Shown here: positions 18,135 to 28,039 of the stretch, one piece after another | How the letters are laid out: each line of letters opens with the position of its first letter | Numbering within the stretch: the first letter of the stretch is position 1 | NCBI GenBank assembly: GCA_002179805.1 | Contig: NAVB01001017.1 | Span: 1 to 28,646, forward strand | DNA: 28,646 bases | Source: Acanthamoeba lenticulata | Taxonomy: Eukaryota; Discosea; Longamoebia; Acanthamoebidae | Reading direction: 5' to 3' | Position numbers and translations under genes: made by a program | The notes under the pieces: generated by a model | Told to the model about the DNA's origin: nothing | What the model saw: only the letters and a program-made list of their open reading frames with translations | The model's database searches: none

Positions 18135-21100
18135 ATGGAAGCCACACCTCCAGCTCTTGATGGGGCTGCTCTTGGTCCTGGTTCTGAACTAACAGAAGGA
18201 GAGGAGGACATTTTCCGACGGCTTCGCAGCGCCGACCCACAAAACCAACTCCGCCAAGTAATCTACCCCTTTCCTTGTTTTCTCCTCTTCTCGCTTACGG
18301 CAGCCGTAAAGAGATGCATGCCTCACTGCCACTATGCTTCTTGCTTGGTCTTGGTGTGCAGATCAACACTCGGCCGCACTTCGGCAAGGACTTGCTCGGT
18401 GCCCTGCTGCGCGCGGTCAAGGCTGAGGTGGCCAAGGACAACGCTACGAGCGGAGCAGAGGATGCTCACATCCTCTCCACTCAGCTCAAATCCTTGGCGA
18501 GCACGGCCCTGCTGCACTTTATCGCGCGCTGGCCTGCCGGGCTATCGACCGAGGAGCAGGATGTCGTCCGCGAGGGCCTGATCCAGCTCAACTTTTTGCC
18601 CGTCTCGCGCGACGAGGCCGCCAACCACCCCATTGGCCGAGCGCCCTGGCGTGTTGTGCTCTACAACTGCGTGCAGAGCGCGTGGGAGCGGGACATCCAG
18701 CCCACGGCAGGGAACGTGTGCACCTTCTTCCTCGACCGGATCCTCGCTACCCTGGTCGCGGCCCGCGTTGAAGGGATCGTCGCCAACACCGCCACGACTG
18801 CGACCATTTCCTCCAGCACTGCCGACGCCGGCGGGGAGAAGGGCAAGGAAAAGGAAAGCGACGCCATCGTACAGGCGTCGTCGTCGTCCACAACGTCAAG
18901 CCTCCAGGACTGGCACCTACGGCAGGCCCTCGTGCTGTTCAATCACCTCTGCAAGCACTTTCAGTTCCGGTAACGTCACGCTGTTGGCGCTGGCGCCGTA
19001 TCGAGTGGGTGCTGATGGCGGTGATAATGATAATGGTGATGGGTCTCCATGATTAGGTCCACCGAGTCTCAGGTCAAGATGCAGATCGTGGACCGGGCGT
19101 TGCCCATCCTGCTCCGGTTACTGACCGACTGGTTGGCCTCGGAGCAACGGAGCGAGCTCGAACACCATACAATCAACCTCCAGTACCTCCTCAAGGCCTA
19201 CTGGTCACTCGCCCGCATGGTTCGTCTCTCATTTTTGATTATAAATATATATACATATATATTATTTTTATTATTCTTTTCCTTAATAAAAATTAATGCG
19301 CCATTGCAGCGAGGGACCGTCACAGGGCAGAGCAAGGAAGCGCAGACCCAGTGGCACGACCAGCTCATGATCCTGGTCGACATCACGCTCCCCTTCGAGC
19401 GGTGGGACGCGTGCCCGGCCGAGGAAGACGACCTCACGCCCGAGCAGCGGGCCTGGTGGAAGAGCAAACGCTACGGCTGGACCGTCCTGACTCGCTTCCT
19501 CAACCGCCGGTACGTTCACCACAAAACAGAACAAAATAAATAGTACGAAAAATCAAAAATTGACAAAGAAATTGAAAAAAAGGGCACGGAAGGGCTACAA
19601 CCCGAGCGACAGGCCAGACGAACGTATGCAGGCCCTGTCTCAGATCTGCATGCGTCGCCTCCATGAGCATTGCAGCCAGCAGTGGCGCCTGCACGACTCG
19701 GTGGTCGTCGCGCTCGTCACCTTCCTCCTCAACTGGTGCGCTTGCCCCTTTCTCCCGATTATTATTGGTTTGTTGGTTGGCTTGTTGGTTGGTTGCTCAA
19801 GTGCTTCGGCCGCTCTCTGTAGCTTGTCGCCCCGGGATGCGGACACGGCCTTGTTCAAGGACCGAGCCGACCAGCTGATCGACGACCTGGTCTTCCTCTG
19901 CCAGATGCCGTCTTCCCAGTTGCGAACGTTCTACGAACAACCTGTTGAGTACATCCTCTCCGAGTGTGGTGCGCACCTCTTTCTTTTATGATAATTCCAA
20001 TTTATTTACACAAATACTAATTAAAAAATTAATTGTAGAATTGGACAACATGTTTTCAAACACGAGGTCGGTGGCCAAGAACCTGCTCAGCGACGTGCTG
20101 CCCGAGGAAAACATGTTGGAGCGCATCCTGGCCCGCGTCGAGCGCGGCCTGAAGCAGTACGGGCCCGAAACGCAATCATCCTCTCGCTTTCTCTTTCGCT
20201 CACAAGTTACGCAAAATGTCCACTTCAGAGGCGACTTGAAGCAGCAGGACGCGGCGCTCAGCGTGCTGGGCCACATCTTTTTCCGCGAGGAGTCGGCCCT
20301 GGCGGCCGCGCGCATGCTCACCGACTACGTGCTTCCCATCGCGCGCAACCCCGCGTCGGACGTCCTTCTCCGCGCTCGCGTACGGCGACCCGACCTTGAT
20401 CTTGTCCTTGTTTGTGGTCAACTGACGACGTTGCTCTGCTGTGTGGTGGGCCTTTCGCATTTGTCCAGGCGTGCGACGCCGTGCAGGGCATCAGCCGCGC
20501 GCTGGTCGACGTGCCGGACACGGCCGACCAGCAGGTGATCGACAACGCCCTGTCGCAGGCCACGGAGGTCATGCTGGCCTGCCTCCGCGAGGACTTCCTC
20601 ACGATCCGCTTCTACGCGGTGATGGCCGTCTCGCAGCTCGTCCACGGGATGGTCCCGGGCTCGCCCACGGCGGCCGCCGTCATGTCCGCCTTCCCGTGGC
20701 TTGTCGAGACCACCATCCAGCTGGTGGAAGAGGTGGGCAACGACGAGCTGCTGCCGTCGCTCAACTCGCTCGTCTCCTACGCGAGCCTCGAGCAGATGTC
20801 CAACTACGCGGCCTTCCTGTGCAAGCAGCTCATCGATGCTTTTGACCGCGCCTCCCAACGCGCCTTGGACGACGACAACAGCGCCCTCCTCGCCGTTGGC
20901 TGCCTCGGCGGTACGGCTGACGTGCATTTCCTGAGCCCCGCCTCGCCTAGCCTCGCTCACGTTTTACTCACTTGGTCGGATTTAGCGCTGAGCGGTGTGC
21001 TTGACACGATCTTTGGCATGCGGGCCAAGTTCCCCGACTCGGCGTCGCTCCAGCAGCAGATCCGGAAGGTGGCGGACCTGATCATCCCGTGGGTCCTCAA

Positions 21101-23377
21101 CCTCTTTGCCACCAACAACAACCTCGTGCTTGCCCTCTCCTCATTTTTGCTTTTTTTGTCCTTTTTTTCCTCTTTTAATTCCACATTATTAATTTTATTG
21201 TATTAATTCCGGCAAGGCGCAGGCGGATTTCGTGGAGGAGCTGATCCGCATCGTGGCCTACCTCACGTTTCACCTGGTCCCCACCCCGGAGGACCTCTTC
21301 CGGTGCGGCTCGCTCCACCTTTGACTACGAAAGAAGAGGAAGACCATCGATAGAATCGATGATGGTGACGATGGCGATGATGCTGATGGTTGGTGACGTT
21401 GTTGGCAGTCTGTTTTTGCCGCTGTGCGAGCTCGTCACGGGCCCCGGCGCGATTGCGTTTGACTGGATCAGCGACCTGGCCATGCCGCTGGGCAACTTCA
21501 TCGCCAACGGCACGGAGCGGTTCCTCAGCGACAAGACCTACATTGACCACTACTACAACGCCTGCTCCATGGCCGTCTTGGCCGCCGTACGTCGAGCTGA
21601 CCTCCTCTCCGCGTCTTGTGGACCGGCCCGTGCGTGCCCGCCCTCCTCACTGATTGCAACCTGCTTCACAGCCGGACCTGGAGAACCGGCTCGTCGTCAA
21701 CACGTACTGCCGCATGATCAACGAGGTCTTTGAGCACTGCAAAGGTACTATTTATTTCCATTTTAATTCATTTGGTAATTTTTTTTGTGAATTTGGAAAA
21801 TAACAGTTTTTTTTTTAAAAAAAACTAATTCAAATAATGGCGCAGAATACCCCAAGTCGATCGATGGGGAGGTGGACCGGTTCCTGCAGCTCGTGCTGCC
21901 GCTCTTCAGTCGAGTCACGCCGACGCGGGACCGGAGCTACGTCCTCGTGCGGCTGCTGAGCGTGGTGGCCCAGGCCTTCTACTACAACCCGACCCTCACC
22001 CTCCAGTGCCTCGCGCGGCACGGGGCCTCTGCCACGGCTGCCAACGCCAACGGTGGAGGTGACGAACAGCGAACGCAGCTCGACGTCGTCTTCGACCTCT
22101 TCTACGAGCATACGAACCTGATCCTGTCCCACTTCATACGGAACGCGCATCTGCGCAAGGTCTTTGTCGTCGGCTTCTCGAGCCTCCTGGCCACCGTCCA
22201 CGAGTCGACGCCCGCGCAGGCCACCAGGGGCCTGCTTCCGTTCCTGCTCAAGCTGCTCTCGGAAATCCAGGACAAGTCGATCAAGGGCGTCATACGCGAC
22301 GGGCCGGGCCGCCGCCGCATGCGCTCGCTCGTGGTCGAGGGCGACGAAGACGACTTTGACGACGACGTCGACATTGATGCTGGTGGCGGCGACGATGACG
22401 ATGTCGACGACGAAGACGATGCTGAGGCGGGCTACGGCCCGGTGGTGGATCTGACCGAGCGGCACAAGCGGGCGCTGGACGACACGCACGATCGTGAGCC
22501 GGGTGAGGAGGCCTCTGCCCAGGCCCGAGCCGACGAGCCCGCACGCAAGCGGCGCAGGGCGCCGGCAGAGGACGGGTCCGGGACGGCCAACGAGACCAAC
22601 GAGGCTGCGGCGATGGAGACTGAAGCGACGACATCAACGACTACGACAACGACGACGACGACGACTACGGCAAGGCCCGCGAGGGAGGAAGAGCTGGGGC
22701 TTCTGGATGGCACCGGCGATTTCGAGCTCGATCATATGCTGATGTCACTGGTTCGCGCCTCTGTTTTGGCGGCTCTATGCTCACGCACTCAAACACTTAT
22801 GACATGCTGTGTATGTCCTGTGCGCTGTAGGACGAAGACGAAGACGAGTTTGAGATCATCGAGTCGCCCACGCCGATGTCGACCGTCGATGTCTTTGTCG
22901 CCTTCTACAACGCCGTGCAGGAGCTGCAGTCGCGAGACCTGCACACGTACCACATGCTCAGCGCAGCCCTCAACAACCGCGAGCAGCAGGCCATGGACGG
23001 CTTCCTCCAGCTCGGCGCCGAGCGACGAATTGGCGTCAGTACGTAGCTTTTGATTTTGGATTGTATTTTTCACTGCCAATACTTTTATTTCTTTTCTTTT
23101 CTTTTCATGCACTTTTTCCATTTTAAATACGATTTTTTCTTATTTTATTTGGCGTGCAGAGTCTTTAAAGCAAATCTGTGTGCAAGCCATCTGTGGGTCG
23201 CCTGCCCTGTACGCGCGGGCCGAGCAGGAAGCTGCGAGCCTCCCGGCCACCGTGTGGAGCGATGTGCAGGCCTACCGCCAGGTGACCAACGTTGCCCGAA
23301 GCCGAGGAGCGCTTCTTCTCACCCCCCGCAAGTCCCGCGGCGCATCGTCCTCCTCTTCGGCCCGCCGCCGGGGATGA
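18135..23377 (+). CDS. Importin-7/8-like nuclear import receptor
   Basis: Sixteen exons, 1,301 aa, all phases consistent: 18135-18257, 18362-18969, 19057-19219, 19310-19509, 19583-19735, 19823-19968, 20039-20156, 20229-20379, 20469-20910, 20986-21125, 21223-21302, 21409-21586, 21672-21744, 21846-22750, 22831-23038, 23160-23377. Importin-beta receptors carry cargo through nuclear pores under Ran control. The order of features fits IPO7/Nmd5: helical repeats including WHLRQALVLFNHLCKHFQF, the EDDLTPEQRAWWKSKRYGW segment (IPO7 has EDDRPELPWWKCKKWAL), NMFSNTRSVAKNLLSD, AFYYNPTLTL, a strongly acidic loop (exon 14), and the terminal SPTPMSTVDVFVAFYNAVQ helix. It is longer than the roughly 1,040-residue animal protein because of Thr-, Lys- and acid-rich insertions. 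The extreme N-terminus, where the Ran-binding repeat should lie, is hard to align. Confidence 0.82.
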
Positions 23378-23413
23378 ACGAACAGACATAAAAAAATACA
23401 ATAAAAAAATGGA

Positions 23414-23452
23414 CCCTTCCGGCAGTTGCGTGTTCGAATCCCGCCTTGGCCA
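23414..23452 (+). other. tRNA 3'-half fragment (Leu/Ser-like)
   Basis: The sequence contains a T-arm (GCGTG/CCCGC around TTCGAAT), then CTTGGCCA, which looks like the 3' acceptor strand with discriminator A, preceded by a variable-arm-like CTTCCGGCAG. No 5' half, D arm or A box is present upstream; instead there is A-rich sequence. It is a tRNA remnant, not a gene. It lies in the 257-bp gap between the importin and methyltransferase genes. Confidence 0.55.
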
Positions 23453-23527
23453 ACTGGACAAGGATCGTGCCTTACCGGGACGGACGACGACCGAATGCCG
23501 TAGGAGTTTGTTTCCGTTCGGTCCCGG

Positions 23528-23541
23528 CCATCACGTGATGG
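23528..23541. promoter_or_regulatory. 14-bp palindrome with CACGTG core
   Basis: CCATCACGTGATGG is a perfect palindrome with a central E-box CACGTG, 94 bp upstream of the EFM7-like ATG. Such cores bind bHLH/bZIP factors. No TATA element is obvious nearby. Confidence 0.5.
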
Positions 23542-23634
23542 TGGCGCTACAGCAACCCTCGACCCTCTTGCTTGTGCATCGGACTCTTCCATTTACACTT
23601 GTGAAGACCCGCAAGAGAAGACACACAGCCAAAG

Positions 23635-24722
23635 ATGAAGACCCTGAGCCATCCAAACCACACCACTGTCTCGGAAGAGGAGCACCTGGAAGGCGGTGGA
23701 CTCTTCGAGGAGCCTGAGGAGTACTTCAAGCCCGAGTCCAAGCCGACCTTCCGGTCGTACCACCGCAAGGGTTGCGGAGATGAAGGTAACGCAAATCACT
23801 TGAGATTGAAGAGATTTAATCTCTTGACCCACATCACTGCCATCACAGTAAAGCTCAAGCTCGTGGGCAGCCATCCGCTGTGGGCACACATGTTATGGAA
23901 TGCCGGGCTAGTGCTAGCCGACTACCTTGACGCCAATCCGTCTCTTTTACAGGACAAGACGTACGCCCAGGGTCAGTTGCTAAAAACGGAAATCCCATTG
24001 CCAAATGGTGGCCTCCGTAAAAATGGACCAACCGCTGACTGCTTGCTTTTGCGCCAGCGTGCTTGAACTGGGCGCCGGCGGAGCGCTACCCTCTATCATC
24101 GCCGTAAAGTGCGGTGCAAACAAGGTATGTTCCGTGAGGCCCAATGGCGGCTCATGTGGTCATCTGACACCGGAACAACAAGGTGGTGGTGACAGACTAT
24201 CCGGAGGACGAGCTCATCTTCAACATCAACGAAAACATAGAGAAGAACACAACCGCAAATGAACGTGAAAACGTGGTCAATGTCCAGGGCCATCTGTGGG
24301 GCTCCTCGATGGAGCCGCTTCTGGCTGCCCTGTCGGAGAACGGCAAGACCAAGTTTGACGTCATCATCATGGCCGATCTCATCGCCAACCACAGCCAACA
24401 AAATAAACTCCTGCAGGCCGCGCGAGAGGCTCTCAGCGACGAGGGCGTCGTACGTTCGACGTCCACTGGATCGAGTTCCTTCCGTACTTGATGGTTTGAA
24501 GCTCACTCTTTATTGTGGCGCATGCAGGTGCTGGTGTCGTTCTCGTCGCATCGACCGACCGTGGCGCATCTGGATGAGCGATTCTTCGAGATGGCACGCG
24601 AGGAGGAACACGGGGCGTTTGAGGTAGAGCACCTCTTTACCGAGCGGATGCTCAAGCCCATGTTCAAGGTCGACTGGGGTTCTGACACCGTACACGTTCG
24701 CACACTCAAGCGAAAGGAATAA
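23635..24722 (+). CDS. EFM7: EFM7/NNT1-type protein methyltransferase
   Basis: Exons are 23635-23785, 23849-23975, 24058-24124, 24183-24449 and 24528-24722, giving 268 aa. Yeast Efm7 methylates the N-terminal Gly and Lys of elongation factor eEF1A; this gene matches it through its length. Features in order are KLKLVGSHPLWAHMLWNAG, the SAM-binding VLELGAGGALPSI (about residues 94-106), the acidic post-I motif VVVTDYPEDELI, FDVIIMADLIANHSQQNKLL (motif IV region), and LVSFSSHRPTVAHLDERFFE near the end. Family 16 seven-beta-strand methyltransferase, cytosolic, with no targeting signal. Exon 2/3 placement uses the donor at 23976, which gives QGHVLELGAG. Older annotation calls this family nicotinamide N-methyltransferase-like, which is less likely. 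The gene converges with the acetyltransferase gene, 46 bp apart. Confidence 0.88.
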
Positions 24723-24768
24723 ATAGAAGAAAAGAAAAGGGCGCTGCAGTGTATTTGAGACGTGGCCC

Positions 24769-26003
24769 TTACAAGAAGAAGTAGAGGAAGAGGACGAATA
24801 AGGCGAGGACGGCCAGCCCGACCAAAACGTTGTGCTTGAGTGCACGATTCGAGTCGGCCACACGCTTGCGGGCCTGGGCCGTCAGCTGCTTTCGCATCGC
24901 CTCGTCCGTGCTCTTGGCCTCGCTACTCGCACGAGAGGACGACAAAATGTGAGTTGCCGCTCTACATCATTAATCATAACCATCACCTTCTTTGGCACAT
25001 CAACGCAAACACGGTGGGCATACCGACGCATGTAGTAGACCAGCGGCCCGAAGCCGCCGGCCTTCTCTGTGTAGATCGCGGTGAAGCCGAAACGCTCGTA
25101 CCAGGGCACGTTTCGCGGGTTGGCGGTCTCCAGATAGACCGGCAGGTCGGCCTCGTCGGCCTTATCCACCACCGACCGGAGGAGAATGCTGCCGACGCCC
25201 TGGCCCTGGCACTCGGTGTCCACCGCCAGGAAGCCCACGTACCAGAACCCGCGCTCTGGCAGAGTCGGTGAGCTGCTGCAATGTGCGAGCGTGGGAACAA
25301 CAACAAAGGGCGAGAGCTGTGTGGGCGCGCACTGAGCTGGTCGGCCATGACGACCTCCTTGAGGGCACTGCTGCGGAACAGGGACGGGAGGATCTTGGCC
25401 ATGCCCCGTGCGCCAGTGATAACCGGCAGCCTGATCCAAGTAAAAGATGATGACGATGGTGATGACGATAAGCGCTACTTCAGCTGTTGTTGATGAAGAT
25501 GGTGGCTGCTGACGTACCGATGGATGCCGTGCTTCATGTGGTCGAGGAAGCTCTCCTTGACCAGCGGCGGGTGAAGCAGCATGACGCCCTTCAGCCGGAC
25601 GTCGGCCTGCGTGGCCTGGAAGCCCGCGGGCAGGGCCATATAGCTCTCTTTGTGAGGCGCGTAGATGGCACGCGTCAAGGTTTCCTGTCCGATCCCATGA
25701 AGGTCACCTTCCGCTTGGTCGTGTTCGTGTTATGTTCAACAGGCAGCGCACCATTATCTCGTTGAGGGCGGTCATTCGACCTGACGCGCCCAGGTGGCTC
25801 GTAAGCTGGGGCGTTGAAGGAACAAGAGGAAGTCAGTAAGAAGCAAGCCATGAGCAAACGCAGCATATAAGCTCGGCACTCACCCAGCTGAAGACGGGGT
25901 CAGTGGCAAATGCCCGAGCAAGCAGGTCCGCTGCGTCATGAATTCGTTCAGGCGCGTAGGCGACCACGGCCACCTTGGCTCCCTGCTGACCGCCCCTCTC
26001 CAT
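24769..26003 (-). CDS. GNAT acetyltransferase with C-terminal membrane anchor
   Basis: Exons are 26003-25884, 25805-25752, 25684-25518, 25430-25333, 25255-25024 and 24922-24769, giving 274 aa with consistent phases. The GNAT fold is shown by an N-terminal strand-helix (AADLLARAFATDPVFSW), the WYVGFLAVD strand, the acetyl-CoA loop TECQGQGVGSILL (Q/R-x-x-G-x-G type), and the LETANPRNVPWYERFGF motif typical of fungal and protist small-molecule N-acetyltransferases. After the domain a basic linker (MRKQLTAQARKRVADSNRA) leads to a final hydrophobic segment, VLVGLAVLALFVLFLYFFL, ending at the stop codon. This looks like a tail anchor facing the cytosol. The substrate is unknown. A 3' splice site just upstream of the ATG suggests a 5' UTR intron. 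Divergent from the penta-EF-hand gene across 235 bp. Confidence 0.82.
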
Positions 26004-26238
26004 CGTGTTCGCTCTACTTGGCACCTGAAAAGAAGAAATTTATGATAAAAGCTAAAAGCTAAAAGTGGAAAAGAAAGTCGCCCGTGCCTTGCCAAAATCC
26101 GCGCTGTCGCCCCATGACAGTTGACCGCTGGATCGGGGCGAGATCTGGTCGGGCGACTTGCGCGACACCGTTGGCCTTGCTGGCTCCAGCACTACGCCCA
26201 TCTCTCCTTCCATCTTTAACTACCTCACCAGCGCTGCC

Positions 26239-27557
26239 ATGTCGTACCCTTATCAGCAGCAACAACAGCAGGTACATGCCCTTGTGTCACGATTGCACTG
26301 CGCTCTTTGTGCCAAAGAACCATTCAATTCTTATTATGATTTCTGCAACCACAGTACCCACCGTCTGGCACACAGTGGTACCCGCAGCCCCCTGCAGGGC
26401 GGGGTGGACCTCCGCCGTCGCAGCCATACCCGCCCCAGCAGCAGCCCGGCCAGTACTACCAGCAGCCGCCACCATCGGGCTACTACGGCGGTCCGCAGCA
26501 GCCGCAGCAACCGCAGCAGCCGTACCCATCACAACAACAACAACAGCAACCGCCTCGGCCCGGCGGCCAGCCGCAAGGATGGGTAAGTGCTGGCGCCCCG
26601 CCTGCTGTGTTGAGCGAAAGACACCAACAACCGGTGTAAACACTACATGTTATGACGTGGATGGTATGACAGTGTGGGCAGTACTACTCGCAGGTCTCAC
26701 AGCAGGAGCTCTATGAACTCCAACGTTGGTTCCGGTACGTACATTTGTAGAGTTGGTGATGAGGAGGAAGGCCCTTTCATGTTGATGATACGTATGATCC
26801 CACGCAGGAGCATGGACCGAGACGGCAGCGGGTCGATCTCGGCCAACGAGCTGGCCAACGTGGCGGTAGGCGGCGCCGTCCTGGGCATCGAGAACGGCAT
26901 GAAGCTCATCCGCGTCTTCGACGTCGACGGCAACGGCACCATCGGTCTCCTGCCACTTTCTTTTGTGCTTTGTGCTTTTCTTTTTTGCGTCCCTTTATCT
27001 CATCTTCTTCTCTCCATTTTGTCCTTCTTTTCTTGAGCAGACTTGAACGAGTATGCCTCGCTCCACAAGTTCCTGCTCAGCATGCAGCAGACATTCAAAA
27101 TGGTGCCTTCATCTTTAAATATTTTATTCGTTGATTTTATGTGATTTACATTTTCTGTTTCTTTTTTATTTGGTTTATTGTATGCAGGGCGACAAGGACG
27201 GCAACGGGCGACTTGATGCACGCGAGATCCACGAGGCCATCTTGAAGGGCGGGTTCTCCAACGTGTCTTTCATGGCCTCCCAGGCTCTCTACAACAAGTA
27301 CAACAAGTCGGGCATGGGCCTGAACATGGCAGAGTTTGTGAGCGTCGTGGCCCATATCGCCCTCACCCGGTCCCTCCTCGAGCGGTACGTGGTGGTCATG
27401 ATCATAACACTTCAACAATACGAACAAGAAGAAGAAGAAGAAGCCTTTGTTGACTCATCTCGCTTTGGCGCAACGCCACCGCAGGCTGGACTACGACAGG
27501 GACGGGCGCATCACGGTCAATATCGACCAGCTCTACGAGATCTCGGCCAACTTTTGA
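26239..27557 (+). CDS. Penta-EF-hand calcium-binding protein (ALG-2/peflin/sorcin type)
   Basis: Exons are 26239-26271, 26355-26582, 26673-26734, 26808-26944, 27041-27102, 27188-27384 and 27485-27557, giving 263 aa. The N-terminal 87 residues are rich in Gln, Pro, Tyr and Gly (units such as [14 protein letters not shown]), as in peflin, sorcin and grancalcin, where this part moves on calcium binding or contacts membranes. Five EF-hand units follow: [51 protein letters not shown] and [12 protein letters not shown]. The first three keep Asp/Asn/Ser ligands with Glu or Asp at position 12, so they should bind calcium. EF4 is weakened, and EF5 probably serves for dimerisation, as usual in this family. 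Likely cytosolic, moving to membranes with calcium. Confidence 0.88.
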
Positions 27558-27931
27558 CGCGGCACAAGCTCCTGTGGGCGCCTCATGATGGTCGCCTCCT
27601 TTTTGTTTGAACATTAAATCTTCTTTTTTTTTTCTCTTCTTTTTTATCTTTTTATTTTTTCGGTGGCACGAGAGAAGGGAGGTCTCGAACTGTCGGCGCT
27701 GTGGCAGAAGCGTAAGTCGATGGGGCATTCGGGTGAGATCACAGCGTAGCGTCTTTTCGAGCTCTGCCGTGTGTGGTACAGCGTCAACGCCTTGTTCCTT
27801 GGCCCCAAGACGATAATGATGGTTTGCCTGAAAAGTCTCAATTCCTTCATTTTGTTCTCTCTTTTAGCTGTGGTGGCATTGGTGCACCAGGAACACTTGT
27901 TCTTCTTCTGCCTTCCAAGACCCACCGGCGA
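27558..27931. other. Intergenic region, no gene seen
   Basis: Just past the penta-EF-hand stop there is a long T-rich tract (about 27618-27660), then mixed sequence without a convincing frame. From about 27870 it resembles the upstream region of Leo-like copy 1 (GTGCACCAGGAACACTTGT here, GATGCACCAGGAACACTTGT on the minus strand near 10245). Confidence 0.6.
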
Positions 27932-27965
27932 ATTCAATCTCATTGGCCGGCCACTTGTTTAAATA
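27932..27965 (+). promoter_or_regulatory. CCAAT and TATA-like elements of Leo-like copy 2
   Basis: TTCAATCTCATTGG is followed by TTTAAATA (27958-27965), ending 74 bp before the ATG. The arrangement and the flanking 5' UTR (ACCAGCAAAGAGCAAACAAA) match copy 1 almost base for base, apart from one extra CAAA unit in the leader. Confidence 0.65.
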
Positions 27966-28039
27966 CTGGACTCCCAACTCCCGCTCTCATCACCAGCAAA
28001 GAGCAAACAAACAAACAACAAGCAACCAAGAAGCTCACA

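Noticed and set aside
21340..21400. Possible snoRNA in an importin intron (GATGATG-rich with a CATCGAT inverted repeat)
   Set aside because: No box D at proper spacing and no terminal stem; it looks like a GAT-type simple repeat.
21830..22489. Minus-strand 219-codon frame
   Set aside because: Antisense to importin exon 14; no recognised domain, whereas the plus strand continues the importin alignment.
23165..23461. Minus-strand frame reading RRDSNTQLPEG
   Set aside because: This is the familiar false protein made by translating a tRNA T-arm in antisense; the DNA holds a tRNA 3' fragment.
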